DNA of 64,000 bases from Catenuloplanes niger (GTDB taxonomy: Bacteria; Actinomycetota; Actinomycetes; Mycobacteriales; Micromonosporaceae). A program made the position numbers and the translations under genes. Location: assembly GCF_031458255.1 (NCBI RefSeq), contig NZ_JAVDYC010000001.1, positions 5,899,001 through 5,963,000 of the forward strand, given 5' to 3'. How positions within the stretch are numbered: the stretch's first letter is position 1; each line of letters opens with the position of its first letter. The notes beneath the pieces were generated by a model. It saw only the letters and a program-made list of their open reading frames with translations, was not told the origin of the DNA and did no database searches. Of this stretch, positions 1-13,496 are shown one piece after another.

Positions 1-129
1 GGCCAGACCGCGACGCCGCCCGCGGCGGCCGCGCCGACCGAGAACCAGGCGCACGTGGCCCGGCTGGACGAGATCCGCGCCAGCATGGCCCGGGACAAGA
101 AGACCGGCGACGCGAGCGCCGCGGGCTGA
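1..129 (+). CDS. C-terminal fragment of a PspA/IM30-type protein (5' end outside window)
   Basis: An open frame enters from the left edge and stops with TGA at 127-129, giving 42 residues ending in a charged helix (HVARLDEIRASMARDKK) and a short Ala/Gly tail. A PspA (phage-shock, membrane-binding coiled coil) identity is inferred mainly from the next gene, which looks like PspM and normally follows pspA in actinobacteria; the visible tail fits PspA C-termini but is too short to prove it. Only 5 nt separate it from the next start, so the two are probably one operon. Confidence 0.5.
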   Translation, partial: GQTATPPAAAAPTENQAHVARLDEIRASMARDKKTGDASAAG

Positions 130-134
130 TCGAG

Positions 135-941
135 ATGGCGGCGGACGAGCGGTCTCGGTACCTGCGGCAGTCGCGCAAACTGCGCGGTGCCGCTCGCCGG
201 TGGAGCGTGCTCGGTGGCACGCTCACCGGCGCGGCGGCGATCCTCACGCCGTACGCGGGTCTCGGCCTGCCGGACGCCGCCTGGGCCGCGGCGGCCGGTG
301 GCTCGGCCGTGCTCGCCGCCTGGCGGTGGGCGGACCTCCGCCGGCACGACGCCGAGCCGCTCCCGCCCGCGCCCACCCCGGCCGCGATCGCGTCGGCGCG
401 GCAGGCCCGGCTCACCGCGATGGTCGAGCAGTTCCCGGTCGGCCGCACCGCGCTGCAGGAGCTCCGCCGGCAGCGGGCCCGTGCGGAGCTGAAGGGCTCG
501 GCCGCGGTCGACCCGTGGTTGCGCCTGGACCGCGCGGCGGGCACGCTCGCCGGTCTCGCGCCGCGGCTGACCGGCCACGGCGCCGCGGTGCTGCCCGAGG
601 CCGCGTCCGCGGAGGCGTCGCTGCGGGACCTCGCGCACCGGCTGGCCGGGGTGGAGCGCGCGCTGCGCTTCGCGCCGGCGGACGGCCGCACGGGTCTGCA
701 GGAGGCGCACCACACGCTGCTGGTCCAGCTGACCGAGGGCGTCACCGCCTACGAGACGCTGGTCGCGGCCGCGGCCGGTTACGTCGCGGAGGACGCGCGG
801 GCCGGTGCCCACCTCGGCGACGCCGGCACCGCGAGCCGGCTGACCGAGGCCGCCGACCTGCTGCGCGGCGTCACCGACGCGCTGACCGAGCTGCGTCCGC
901 CGGGCCCGGCCCCGGCTGGCAGCGGGGGCACCAGTAGGTGA
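135..941 (+). CDS. pspM: PspM-like phage-shock envelope-stress membrane protein
   Basis: A 268-aa protein with a basic N-terminus (residues 1-22), two hydrophobic segments at about 25-45 and 48-64 that make a short membrane hairpin, then a mostly helical Ala/Leu/Arg-rich soluble domain to the end. This topology and the position right after a PspA-like gene match actinobacterial PspM, thought to link PspA to the membrane during envelope stress. The last 71 nt overlap antisense with the 3' end of the convergent nei2 gene, so the C-terminal residues (PPGPAPAGSGGTSR) lie opposite nei2 codons. Identity rests on context and topology more than on signature motifs. Confidence 0.6.
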   Translation: MAADERSRYLRQSRKLRGAARRWSVLGGTLTGAAAILTPYAGLGLPDAAWAAAAGGSAVLAAWRWADLRRHDAEPLPPAPTPAAIASARQARLTAMVEQFPVGRTALQELRRQRARAELKGSAAVDPWLRLDRAAGTLAGLAPRLTGHGAAVLPEAASAEASLRDLAHRLAGVERALRFAPADGRTGLQEAHHTLLVQLTEGVTAYETLVAAAAGYVAEDARAGAHLGDAGTASRLTEAADLLRGVTDALTELRPPGPAPAGSGGTSR

Positions 942-1710
942 TGCGTTCCGCCGCGGTCTCGCCGTCCGGCGCGTGCTTCGCGATCGCGGTGCCGCACCGG
1001 CGGCACGGCTGGGCGCGCCGGCCGTAGACGTAGTTGGCCTCGTTCTTGCGCAGCGAACCGGTGGTGGTCTGCAGCCACCGGCCCCGGTTCGACGCGAGCA
1101 GGCGATGCGCCAGGTCGGCCATGCCGGGCAGATCCGGCACGTCCCGCACCGGCGTCCACGGGTCCACGCCGCGCAGGAACAGCAGCTCGCACTTGTAGAG
1201 GTTGCCGATCCCGGCCAGGTTGCGCTGATCGAGCAGCGCCTCGCCGATCTCCCGGTCCGGTGCCGCCTCGATCCGGCGGACCGCCTCGGCCGGGTCCCAG
1301 CCGGGCCCGAGCAGGTCCGGGCCGAGGTGACCGACCAGGTCGTCCTCCTGATCGGTCGGGATCAGCGTCAGCTCGTGCAGGTGGTAGCCGACCGCGACGC
1401 TCTCCGCGGTGCGCAGCACCACCCGGATCAGGTGCGCGGGCCGGCCGGCCCAGCGCTCGCCGGTCGCGTAGACCCGCCAGGCGCCGTCCATCCGCAGGTG
1501 CGAGTGGAGCGTCAGCGCGCGGCCGTCCGCCGCCTCCCGCATGCGCAGCAGCAGGTGTTTGCCGCGGGCGGCGGACTCGGTCACGGTCCAGCCGGCCAGC
1601 GACTCGGTGGCGAGCGCGGGGACCCGGAAGTCCGAGGCGGTGAGCCGGCGGCCCGCGAGAGCGCGGTTGAGCACGCGGGCGGTGTTCCACACGGTGTCGC
1701 CTTCGGGCAT
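871..1710 (-). CDS. nei2: Endonuclease VIII / Fpg-Nei family DNA glycosylase (Nei2)
   Basis: A 279-aa DNA glycosylase/AP lyase for oxidised bases. The start is the ATG whose product begins MPEGDTVW, because Fpg/Nei enzymes need Pro2 as nucleophile and Glu3 as catalytic residue at the processed N-terminus. Lys51 in RGKHLLLR is the conserved beta-sheet lysine. The helix-two-turn-helix region carries NLAGIGNLYKCELLF with Asn170. The C-terminus has a four-Cys zinc finger (Cys236, 239, 261, 264). The MPEGDTVW opening is more like Nei2 than MutM. It converges on pspM and overlaps its 3' end by 71 nt. Confidence 0.9.
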   Translation of the reverse strand: MPEGDTVWNTARVLNRALAGRRLTASDFRVPALATESLAGWTVTESAARGKHLLLRMREAADGRALTLHSHLRMDGAWRVYATGERWAGRPAHLIRVVLRTAESVAVGYHLHELTLIPTDQEDDLVGHLGPDLLGPGWDPAEAVRRIEAAPDREIGEALLDQRNLAGIGNLYKCELLFLRGVDPWTPVRDVPDLPGMADLAHRLLASNRGRWLQTTTGSLRKNEANYVYGRRAQPCRRCGTAIAKHAPDGETAAERITYWCPRCQPGPGPADAARSARR

Positions 1711-1831
1711 TACCTCATTGTCCCGCATCCCCCGGCCGGGTCGCGCACGCGGCACCGCCCGGTGATCCGGGCGTCCCACCGTGCCGTTCCGGCGACCCGG
1801 CTGAGGCGGGGGAGCGGCGGGCGGTTGGTCA

Positions 1832-1882
1832 GGCGTGGGCGGTGGTCGGGCGTGGGCGGTGGCCGGGCGTGGGCGGTGGTCA
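1832..1882. repeat. 17-bp tandem repeat, about 3 copies
   Basis: Three near-identical copies of GGCGTGGGCGGTGGTCG start at 1832, 1849 and 1866, just 3' of the SAM-hydroxide adenosyltransferase stop codon (minus strand). The last copy reaches the final codon. No function is evident. Confidence 0.7.
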
Positions 1883-2656
1883 GGCGCGCGCCACCCGGAC
1901 GAGATCGCCGGGGACCACCGAGAGCACCACCGCGGCCCGCCCGCCGTGCACCGCGACCGCGACCCGGCCGGCGGAGTCGACGTAGACCACCAGACCGCCG
2001 CGCGGCGCGTCCGAGATGGTGGTGCCGCGCACCGCCCGGACGCCGCCGACCAGCAGCCGGTCCGCCAGCGAGCCGATCGCGTCCGCGCCCGCGGCCAGCT
2101 GGACGTTGCCGAACCGGTCGATCGTGGTCACCTCCGCCTCCAGCCAGCCGTCGCCGCTGGCGACCACCGGGTCCGGCAGCCGGGCCAGGTCCGCGAGCGG
2201 GATCTCCGGTCCGGCGTCGGTGAGCGGCGCACCGGCCGCGATCCGCGCGGCGACCGGCGCGTAGACGTCGCGGCCGGGCAGCGTGCCGGAGACCGAGGGC
2301 AGGAACCAGTCCGTGTTCGTCAGCGCCACCGCGGTCCCGGCGCCGCCGAGCGCGTCCGCGGCCCAGGGCAGCAGGCCGTTGTCCGGGCCGACCAGCACGC
2401 CGCCCGGGGTGCGCAGGCCGATCGGGCGCAGCGTGCCCGGCCCGGTCACCGCCACGTGCACGGCCGGCGGCAGGTGCGGCACGGTCTGGGCCAGCACGGA
2501 CGCGGCCCGCGTGACGTCGCCGGGCGCCACCGCGTGTGTGACGTCGATGACCCGGACCGCCGGCGCGATCCGGGCGATCACGCCGTGGCACGAGGCGACG
2601 AAGCCGTCCGAGAGTCCGTAATCGGTGGTGAGGCTGATCCAGTCATAGCCGCCCAT
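1880..2656 (-). CDS. SAM hydroxide adenosyltransferase (DUF62 / fluorinase-like family)
   Basis: A 258-aa protein beginning MGGYDWISLTTDYGLSDGFV. The TDYG.SDGFVA N-terminus, the THAVAPGDVTRAA segment, PDNGLL and the C-terminal DRFGNVQL motif belong to the DUF62 family, whose prokaryotic members hydrolyse S-adenosylmethionine to adenosine and methionine and which is homologous to fluorinase and chlorinase. Length is that of stand-alone hydroxide adenosyltransferases. The fluorinase-specific extra loop is not obvious, so a halogenase role is unlikely. The gene is transcribed away from the divergent LLM oxidoreductase, with 93 nt between the start codons. Confidence 0.8.
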   Translation of the reverse strand: MGGYDWISLTTDYGLSDGFVASCHGVIARIAPAVRVIDVTHAVAPGDVTRAASVLAQTVPHLPPAVHVAVTGPGTLRPIGLRTPGGVLVGPDNGLLPWAADALGGAGTAVALTNTDWFLPSVSGTLPGRDVYAPVAARIAAGAPLTDAGPEIPLADLARLPDPVVASGDGWLEAEVTTIDRFGNVQLAAGADAIGSLADRLLVGGVRAVRGTTISDAPRGGLVVYVDSAGRVAVAVHGGRAAVVLSVVPGDLVRVARA

Positions 2657-2749
2657 GCATGGCACCGTAATCCCGCGCCGGGCCTTCCGCACAGGACGCG
2701 GACCCCGATGCAGGGCCGGGCCGACGATCCGGATGGCAGAGTAAGGCCC

Positions 2750-3673
2750 ATGAGGCTCTGTATCTTCACCGAACCGCAGCAGGGCGCCAGCTTCGCGGAC
2801 CAGCTGCGCGTGGCCCAGCGCACCGAGGAGAACGGGTTCGACGCGTTCTTCCGCTCCGACCACTACCTCTCGATGGGCGGCACCGGCCTGCCCGGACCCA
2901 CCGATTCGTGGGTGACGCTGGGCGGGATCGCGCTGCAGACGTCCCGGATCCGGCTCGGCACGCTCGTCACGTCCGCCACGTTCCGGCTGCCGGCGCCGCT
3001 GGCGGTCAGCGTCGCCCAGGTGGACGAGATGAGCGGCGGCCGGGTCGAGTTCGGCCTGGGCAGTGGCTGGTTCGAGGCGGAGCACACCGCGTACGGCATC
3101 CCGTTCCCGCCGGTCGGCGAGCGCTTCGACAGGTACGAGGAGCAGCTGGAGATCATCACCGGGCTGTGGGGGACGCCGGCCGGCGAGACGTACTCGTTCT
3201 CCGGCAAGCACTACCGACTGATCGACTCGCCCGCGCTGCCGAAGCCGGTCCAGTCGCCGGTGCCGGTGATCATCGGTGGCAGCGGGAAGAGGCGGACGCC
3301 GGCGCTGGCCGCGAAGTACGCGGCCGAGTACAACGTGGCGTTCGTCAAGGTCCCGGACGCCGGCCGGGCCTTCGACCGGGTCCGCGCGGCCTGCGCCGAG
3401 GCGGGCCGGGCCGAGCTGCCGACGCTCTCCGCCGCCGTGGTGCTCTGCGTCGGCAAGAACGACGCGGAGGTGCGCCGCCGGGCCGCCGCGATCGGCCGGG
3501 ACGTCGACGAGATGCGCGGCAACGGCGGCGCGGCCGGCACGCCGGACCAGGTCATCGAGCGCATCCAGGAGTACAAGGCGCTCGGTGCGAGCCGGATGTT
3601 CCTGCAGATGCTGGACCTGTCCGACCTGGACCACCTGGACCTGGTGGCGTCAGAGATCGCTCCGCACGTCTGA
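2750..3673 (+). CDS. LLM-class (probably F420-dependent) oxidoreductase
   Basis: A 307-aa TIM-barrel protein of the luciferase-like monooxygenase superfamily. Visible signatures are MRLCIFTEPQQGASFADQLRVAQ at the N-terminus, the substrate/cofactor-side FFRSDHY, the GLGSGWFEAEH loop and PVIIGGSGKR in the C-terminal half. In actinomycetes this subgroup mostly uses coenzyme F420 rather than FMN; the substrate cannot be predicted. The ATG at 2750 gives the conventional family N-terminus. Its 3' end overlaps the convergent membrane-protein gene by 24 nt. Confidence 0.8.
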   Translation: MRLCIFTEPQQGASFADQLRVAQRTEENGFDAFFRSDHYLSMGGTGLPGPTDSWVTLGGIALQTSRIRLGTLVTSATFRLPAPLAVSVAQVDEMSGGRVEFGLGSGWFEAEHTAYGIPFPPVGERFDRYEEQLEIITGLWGTPAGETYSFSGKHYRLIDSPALPKPVQSPVPVIIGGSGKRRTPALAAKYAAEYNVAFVKVPDAGRAFDRVRAACAEAGRAELPTLSAAVVLCVGKNDAEVRRRAAAIGRDVDEMRGNGGAAGTPDQVIERIQEYKALGASRMFLQMLDLSDLDHLDLVASEIAPHV

Positions 3674-5050
3674 GGCCGGCTGGATCTCCGGGCTCGCCGG
3701 CTGTCTCGGCGGGCCCGGCTTCGTGTCCGGCGCGGGTTTCGCGTCCGATGCCGGCTCGGTGTCCGGCGCCGGCCTCGCGCCCGGTGCCGGTGCCGGGGCC
3801 GGGTCCGCGCTTCCGGGCGGGGTGGCTCTGGGGAGCACGATGTCGCGGACCGTGAGGTAGACCGCGCGCACCGCGAGCGTGCGCTCCACCTCGTCCAGGA
3901 TCGGTGCGAAGAACTGGCGGCGGTGCTCGGTGTCGCTCATCGAGGTGACCGCGAAGTACATGCTGCCGAACGCGGCCAGCAGCAGAGCGTTGCGCAGCAG
4001 CGCGACCGGCACACCGAACGACGCCGCGGACGTGCGCGGCGGCGCGCCGATCCACTGCTCCGCGGTCTCCGGCAGCACCACGAGCAGGCCGAGCGTGAGG
4101 AAGAAGGTGAACAGCCCGACGCCCACCACGGTCGCCTGGATCAGCTGCCGGGTGGCCAGCATCAGCAGCAGGTTGCCGATCTGCTGCCCGGTGAGCGGGG
4201 CCGGCCGCAGCGCGCCGTTCGGCGCGATCTCCTCCATCGGCAGTTCGGCCAGCGGCGTACGGCGGCATTCCTTGCTCAGCCGCGCCGGGTGCAGCTCCTG
4301 CTCCACCCGGCCGATCTCGTCGCGCAGCCGCGCGGCCGTGGCCAGCACGGTCACGGCCGCGAACAGCAGCACCACGGCCCAGACCCGCGCCCAGGGCAGC
4401 CGGTCCATCGCCTGCCACAGCTCGCCGGTGAAGAAGAAGAACAGCGTGACGAAGAGCAGCGTGGGCAGCGCCCGGCCCTGGATCCGCACGCTGTTGCGCA
4501 TGTCGTGCACCGCGTGCCGCAGCCCACGCCGGATCAGCGGCACCACGCCGTACGACGTGGCCAGCCAGGCGGCCGCGAACACCACCGCGAAGATGCCCAG
4601 GAACGCGGCCACCGCCCCGGCGAACGTCGTGCTGTGCGCGCCGATCCGCTCGCCCACGCCGACGTCCGGCGACGAGTTCGACTTCGAGATCAAGAACTCC
4701 AGCGACGGTACGACCAGCGGCATCACGGCGTAGCACACCAGGATCGCGCCGGCCGTCCGGCGGGAGAACCGGGGCAGGCGCCGGCCGAACGCGGTCAGCC
4801 CGGTCCACACCGCCACGCCGACGGCCAGCGTGCCGGCCAGCACCCACCACCAGTACGCCTGGTCGGCCCACTGCCGCACCAGCCAGAGCAGGCTGGTCAC
4901 CGAGACGAACGCCAGGAACGGCAGCATGCGGGGGAGCACATGCCGCCGGAAGTCGTAGTCCTCGATCATGAACGGGACGCCCCGGCGCACGAACCAGCGC
5001 TCGGTCTGCCGGACCAGTGCCCGCGATGCCGTCAAAGCCACGCCGCGCAT
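3650..5050 (-). CDS. Multi-pass membrane protein of unknown function
   Basis: A 466-aa protein with about eight hydrophobic segments: a cluster at roughly 40-150, another around 170-250, and a last group at 310-375. The cytoplasmic-looking loops are rich in Arg and Glu. The C-terminal 60 residues are a Pro/Ala/Asp/Lys low-complexity tail (units like PAPDTKPG, ASDAKPAP). No family signature was recognised. The ATG at 5050 is preferred because a longer in-frame extension upstream is uncharged junk-like sequence. It lies just downstream, on the same strand, of the DUF397 gene. Confidence 0.7.
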   Translation of the reverse strand: MRGVALTASRALVRQTERWFVRRGVPFMIEDYDFRRHVLPRMLPFLAFVSVTSLLWLVRQWADQAYWWWVLAGTLAVGVAVWTGLTAFGRRLPRFSRRTAGAILVCYAVMPLVVPSLEFLISKSNSSPDVGVGERIGAHSTTFAGAVAAFLGIFAVVFAAAWLATSYGVVPLIRRGLRHAVHDMRNSVRIQGRALPTLLFVTLFFFFTGELWQAMDRLPWARVWAVVLLFAAVTVLATAARLRDEIGRVEQELHPARLSKECRRTPLAELPMEEIAPNGALRPAPLTGQQIGNLLLMLATRQLIQATVVGVGLFTFFLTLGLLVVLPETAEQWIGAPPRTSAASFGVPVALLRNALLLAAFGSMYFAVTSMSDTEHRRQFFAPILDEVERTLAVRAVYLTVRDIVLPRATPPGSADPAPAPAPGARPAPDTEPASDAKPAPDTKPGPPRQPASPEIQPASDVRSDL

Positions 5051-5077
5051 CCTTCCAGACCGGCGGCGTGCGAGCGG

Positions 5078-5278
5078 TCAGCCGAACGTGTCCCCGCACA
5101 CGCCGGCCACGAATGCCCGCCACCCGGCCGGGGAGCAGAGCAGTATCGCCCCGGACGGCCGGCGGCTGTGCCGGATCGCGGCCCGCCCGTCCGCCGCCCG
5201 GCCGACCTCGACGCAGTTACCGCCCGCGCCCTGGCTCCGGCTGCTGGTGTGCCATCCGGTGATCTCGTTCCCACGCAT
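5078..5278 (-). CDS. DUF397 domain small protein
   Basis: A 66-aa protein with the DUF397 hallmarks: GWHTSSRSQGAGGNCVEV near the N-terminus, then the (R)HSRRPSGAIL stretch and a final W-x-AF-x-A-G-V segment. DUF397 proteins of streptomycetes and relatives are almost always paired with an upstream XRE-type DUF5753 regulator (WhiJ/AbaA-like systems, some affecting development and antibiotic production). That partner lies 35 nt upstream on the same strand, so this is a two-gene regulatory operon. Its role as modulator of the partner is inferred from family. Confidence 0.85.
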   Translation of the reverse strand: MRGNEITGWHTSSRSQGAGGNCVEVGRAADGRAAIRHSRRPSGAILLCSPAGWRAFVAGVCGDTFG

Positions 5279-5313
5279 GTGTGCGCGCCTCTTTCGTACC
5301 CTCGTGGTGGTGG

Positions 5314-6189
5314 TCAGCTCTTGAACTCGTCCGCTATGTCCGCGATGAGGCGGGTGGAGTCGGCCGGTTCCAGTGCCGCCTCCCGCAGCGTGCGGTATGC
5401 GGACGCGAACCGGTCCGTCCGCGGCCCCTCCTGGAACACGCGGCCGGCGATCGTCTCCGTGTAGGCCACGTCCGGGAACGGATCCGGCATCTCGAACAGC
5501 AGGAACGAGCCGTCCAGGCCCGGGTGCGCCCCCACCCCCGCCGGGAGCACGCTGATCTCGATGTGCCGGCGCCGGGCCAGCCGACCCAGGTGCATCAGCT
5601 GCTCGCGCATCACCTCCGGCCCGCCGACCGGGTTCCGCAGCACGGACTCCGCCACTATCGCCGCGACCCGGGTGGGCTTGGGGCCCTCGATCGCGCGCTG
5701 CCGGCGCAGCCGCAACTGCACCCACCGTGCTATCCGGTCGTCGTCCGCGCCCGGCCCCTCGACCGTGCGGATCATCGCCTCCGCGTACGCCGGGGTCTGC
5801 AGCAGGCCGAGCACGTACAACGCGTCGTAACTACCGACCCGCTTCGCCCGTTGCTCCAGCCAGACCAGATCGCAGAATGTTGGGTCGTAAATCACATCGG
5901 AGAATTCGTCGATCCAGTCGTCCCGGCGCCACACCTCCTCGCTCAGCCGGGTCAGCCGGGTCCGTTCCCGTCGTTCGGAGACGCCGTACAGATCGAGAAG
6001 CATCTGCACGTCGTGTCGCGGAATCGGCCATTCCGCGTTCTCGAACCTGCTCAGTGCGGAGAAGTTCCGTTTCAGGTGCTCGGCGACCTGACGAAGCGTC
6101 AGGTTCCGCCGTTCGCGCAGGTCGCGTAGCTCCCGGCCGAGCCACTGCGCGCGTAACGTGGGCACTTTACGGCCCTTCGAGTCGAGCAT
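5314..6189 (-). CDS. XRE-family HTH regulator with DUF5753 domain
   Basis: A 291-aa protein with an N-terminal Cro/XRE helix-turn-helix at about 10-65 (LGRELRDLRERRNLTLRQVAEHLKRNFSALSRFENAEWPIP) and a C-terminal DUF5753 ligand/partner domain at about 90-275 (IVWLEQRA-like start, then LLQTPAYAEA and HIEISVLPAG.GAHPGLDGSFLLFE). The start at 6189 is chosen for its GGGGGG Shine-Dalgarno a few bases upstream; an in-frame ATG at 6240 would add 17 residues without a good ribosome site. It is the partner of the DUF397 gene downstream. Confidence 0.85.
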   Translation of the reverse strand: MLDSKGRKVPTLRAQWLGRELRDLRERRNLTLRQVAEHLKRNFSALSRFENAEWPIPRHDVQMLLDLYGVSERRERTRLTRLSEEVWRRDDWIDEFSDVIYDPTFCDLVWLEQRAKRVGSYDALYVLGLLQTPAYAEAMIRTVEGPGADDDRIARWVQLRLRRQRAIEGPKPTRVAAIVAESVLRNPVGGPEVMREQLMHLGRLARRRHIEISVLPAGVGAHPGLDGSFLLFEMPDPFPDVAYTETIAGRVFQEGPRTDRFASAYRTLREAALEPADSTRLIADIADEFKS

Positions 6190-6445
6190 CGCCCCCCCAG
6201 GTCGGACGAAAAAGTGTGATGCCCCTTCATTTCCCTCCATCGATCGGTGGGAGAAGTCGGCCGCGACGTAGACAAAGCATCACGGACCACGGCATCGATC
6301 GGCGCCAACGCGACACCGTACCGGATGATCGGTAAGCGATCCAGCACGCATTGCCACCAAACCCCTGTCAGGCAGGCCTTACGGCATGGGTCAGTCTGGT
6401 GTGGATGGTGCCGATTTTGCGCTTTAGCGACTGATTCCCCGCGGG

Positions 6446-6817
6446 TCAGAACACGCTGCGTGCACTCTGGACCGGTCCACTGTGCTGCGTGGGCACGTCC
6501 GCGGTGACGATCAGGTCGGCGCGGCCGAGGTGCTGCGCGGTCTCGTTGATGACGCGCTGGTCGGCCGCGAGCGAGCGGACCGGCAGGCGGTCGTAGCGGG
6601 CGTCCCGGCGCAGCACGAAGTAGTGCACGGCCGCGCGCACCCGGGCCCGATCGGCCGCGCAGGCGTGCGTGGTGGCGCGCAGCAGGTGGCGGAGGCTGGC
6701 GGCGAGCCGCTCGGCGAGCGCGAGGTCGTGCCGCCCGCGTGCGGTGCGCAGCGTGGCGAGGTGGCCGTCCACCTGGCGGATCAGGACCTCCGTGTCGTGC
6801 TCCAGGCCACGCTGCAC
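6446..6817 (-). CDS. Conserved-looking hypothetical protein, 123 aa
   Basis: A mostly alpha-helical, Arg/Ala/Leu-rich protein from a GTG start with a GGAAGGGG ribosome site, reading VQRGLEHDTEVLIRQVDGHL. Segments such as LAERLAASLRHLLRATTHAC and AAVHYFVLRRDARYDRLPVRSL have normal amino-acid use and codon bias. The flanking AT-rich stretch at 6841-6880 suits a promoter. No family recognised. It is divergent from the lhr gene. Alternatives are a shadow ORF, which is less likely given the ribosome site and composition. Confidence 0.5.
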   Translation of the reverse strand: MQRGLEHDTEVLIRQVDGHLATLRTARGRHDLALAERLAASLRHLLRATTHACAADRARVRAAVHYFVLRRDARYDRLPVRSLAADQRVINETAQHLGRADLIVTADVPTQHSGPVQSARSVF

Positions 6818-6981
6818 CTCGACCCCTTCCGCGACTTTGCCTGAAAATTACTTTATTAACGCTTTTTGCCGCAATTTAGCGACGCCGGGCCGTCCGCGAC
6901 CGCCGACCGGGGTCGGCGCCGTTACCGGGCTCACCGGCCGGCTCCGGGAAAATGTCGGACCCGGCGGGCAGGATGGTGGGC

Positions 6982-12549
<5,568 letters not shown>

Positions 12550-13496
12550 GCCACCCCACCGCCGAGCGGGCCGCCGTCCCAACGCTGGGCCCGGCAGCCC
12601 GAAGCCCGCCGCCGGCGCAGGGAACCCTGGACCGATGCGAGGCCGGATAGTCCAGAGATCTCTGTCGGCTCAGGGGCCTGGGTCGACGGGAGGCGGGTGC
12701 CCCGGAGACGGCCGCCGGCTCGAGAAGTCCCAGTCGACGGGAGACGGGTGACCCTGAGACGGCCGCCGGCTCGAGAAGGCCGGGCCGACGGGCAGCGGGT
12801 AGTCCGGAGACCCGCCGCCGACGTAGGGACCCCGGACCGACGCGAAGCGGACAGTCCAGAGATCCCTGCCGGCGCAGGGGACCCGGGCCGACGGGTGGCG
12901 GGCAGTGCGGAGGCCGCCGCCGGAGCGGGAACAGGACGGTGAGGACCGGGGCGTTCGGCAGCCGATGGATGTCCAGAGATCGCCGCGAGCCCGGGGGCCC
13001 GAAGATGACGTGAGGCAAGGGTCCGGAGATCGCGGCGCCAGGCTGGGGGACCGGGGACCCGGGACCGGGGCCCGGAGATCGAGGCGTCAGGCGTGGCGCG
13101 CCGGCGGTGCGACGGACGCCCGTCCCGGTTGCCGTGAGTGCCGCACCGGGGGCATGTCCGGGGGGAATCTGACGGCGAGTGGCCTTCGAATCGGGTGTGG
13201 TGCGGCGGTGGTGGGACGGAAGCGGACGGCGCGGGTGGAACGCGATCCGGTGACAGGTGCGGATCGGGATGATGTCCGGCAGTTGACCCGGTGCGGGAAA
13301 GTGCTGGTAGCGGCCGTAGGGCTGGCTTATTCCGTACCGGCGGGGGATTTGATCTTGAATTTGTCTCACAGCGCGAGCCCAGCATGCGCTGATAGGGTGC
13401 CTGCATGATCGACCCCAGCCCAGAGGGCTGTAGTCCCCAGCCGGGAGAGCCCCGGCCTTCGCATCGAAGCCCCGCCCGCGCCGAGGGTGACTCGTC
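12550..13496. other. 947-bp intergenic region between lhr and the CNNM genes, with degenerate repeats
   Basis: No convincing gene. From about 12600 to 12950 the sequence is a decayed tandem array of roughly 60-bp units sharing GTCCAGAGATC, GACGGGNGGCGGGT and GGCCGCCGGCTCGAGAA blocks. A CAGCCC-AGA-GGGCTG hairpin at about 13416-13430 and a CTTCG-CAT-CGAAG hairpin at about 13458-13468 sit in the leader just before the GTG at 13497, so a structured 5' UTR is possible. I could not match it to a known riboswitch class. Confidence 0.6.
12610..12950. repeat. Degenerate ~60-bp tandem repeat downstream of lhr
   Basis: Recurring blocks 'ccggagacggccgccggctc', 'agtccagagatc' and 'gacgggaggcggg' appear in the same order several times between 12630 and 12920, with spacing of about 55-65 bp. 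Divergence is high, as in an old minisatellite. Confidence 0.6.

Noticed and set aside
1835-2749. Long N-terminal extension of the LLM oxidoreductase
   Set aside because: It is antisense to the SAM-hydroxide adenosyltransferase gene; the ATG at 2750 gives the normal family N-terminus.
12905-13408. 167-codon plus-strand ORF between lhr and the CNNM gene
   Set aside because: Arg/Gly-rich product overlapping the decayed repeat array, with no ribosome site and no recognisable domain.
13381-13496. Mg2+ or Mn2+ riboswitch in front of the CNNM gene
   Set aside because: Two small hairpins are present, but I could not match them to M-box or yybP-ykoY consensus. Reported only as a possible structured leader.
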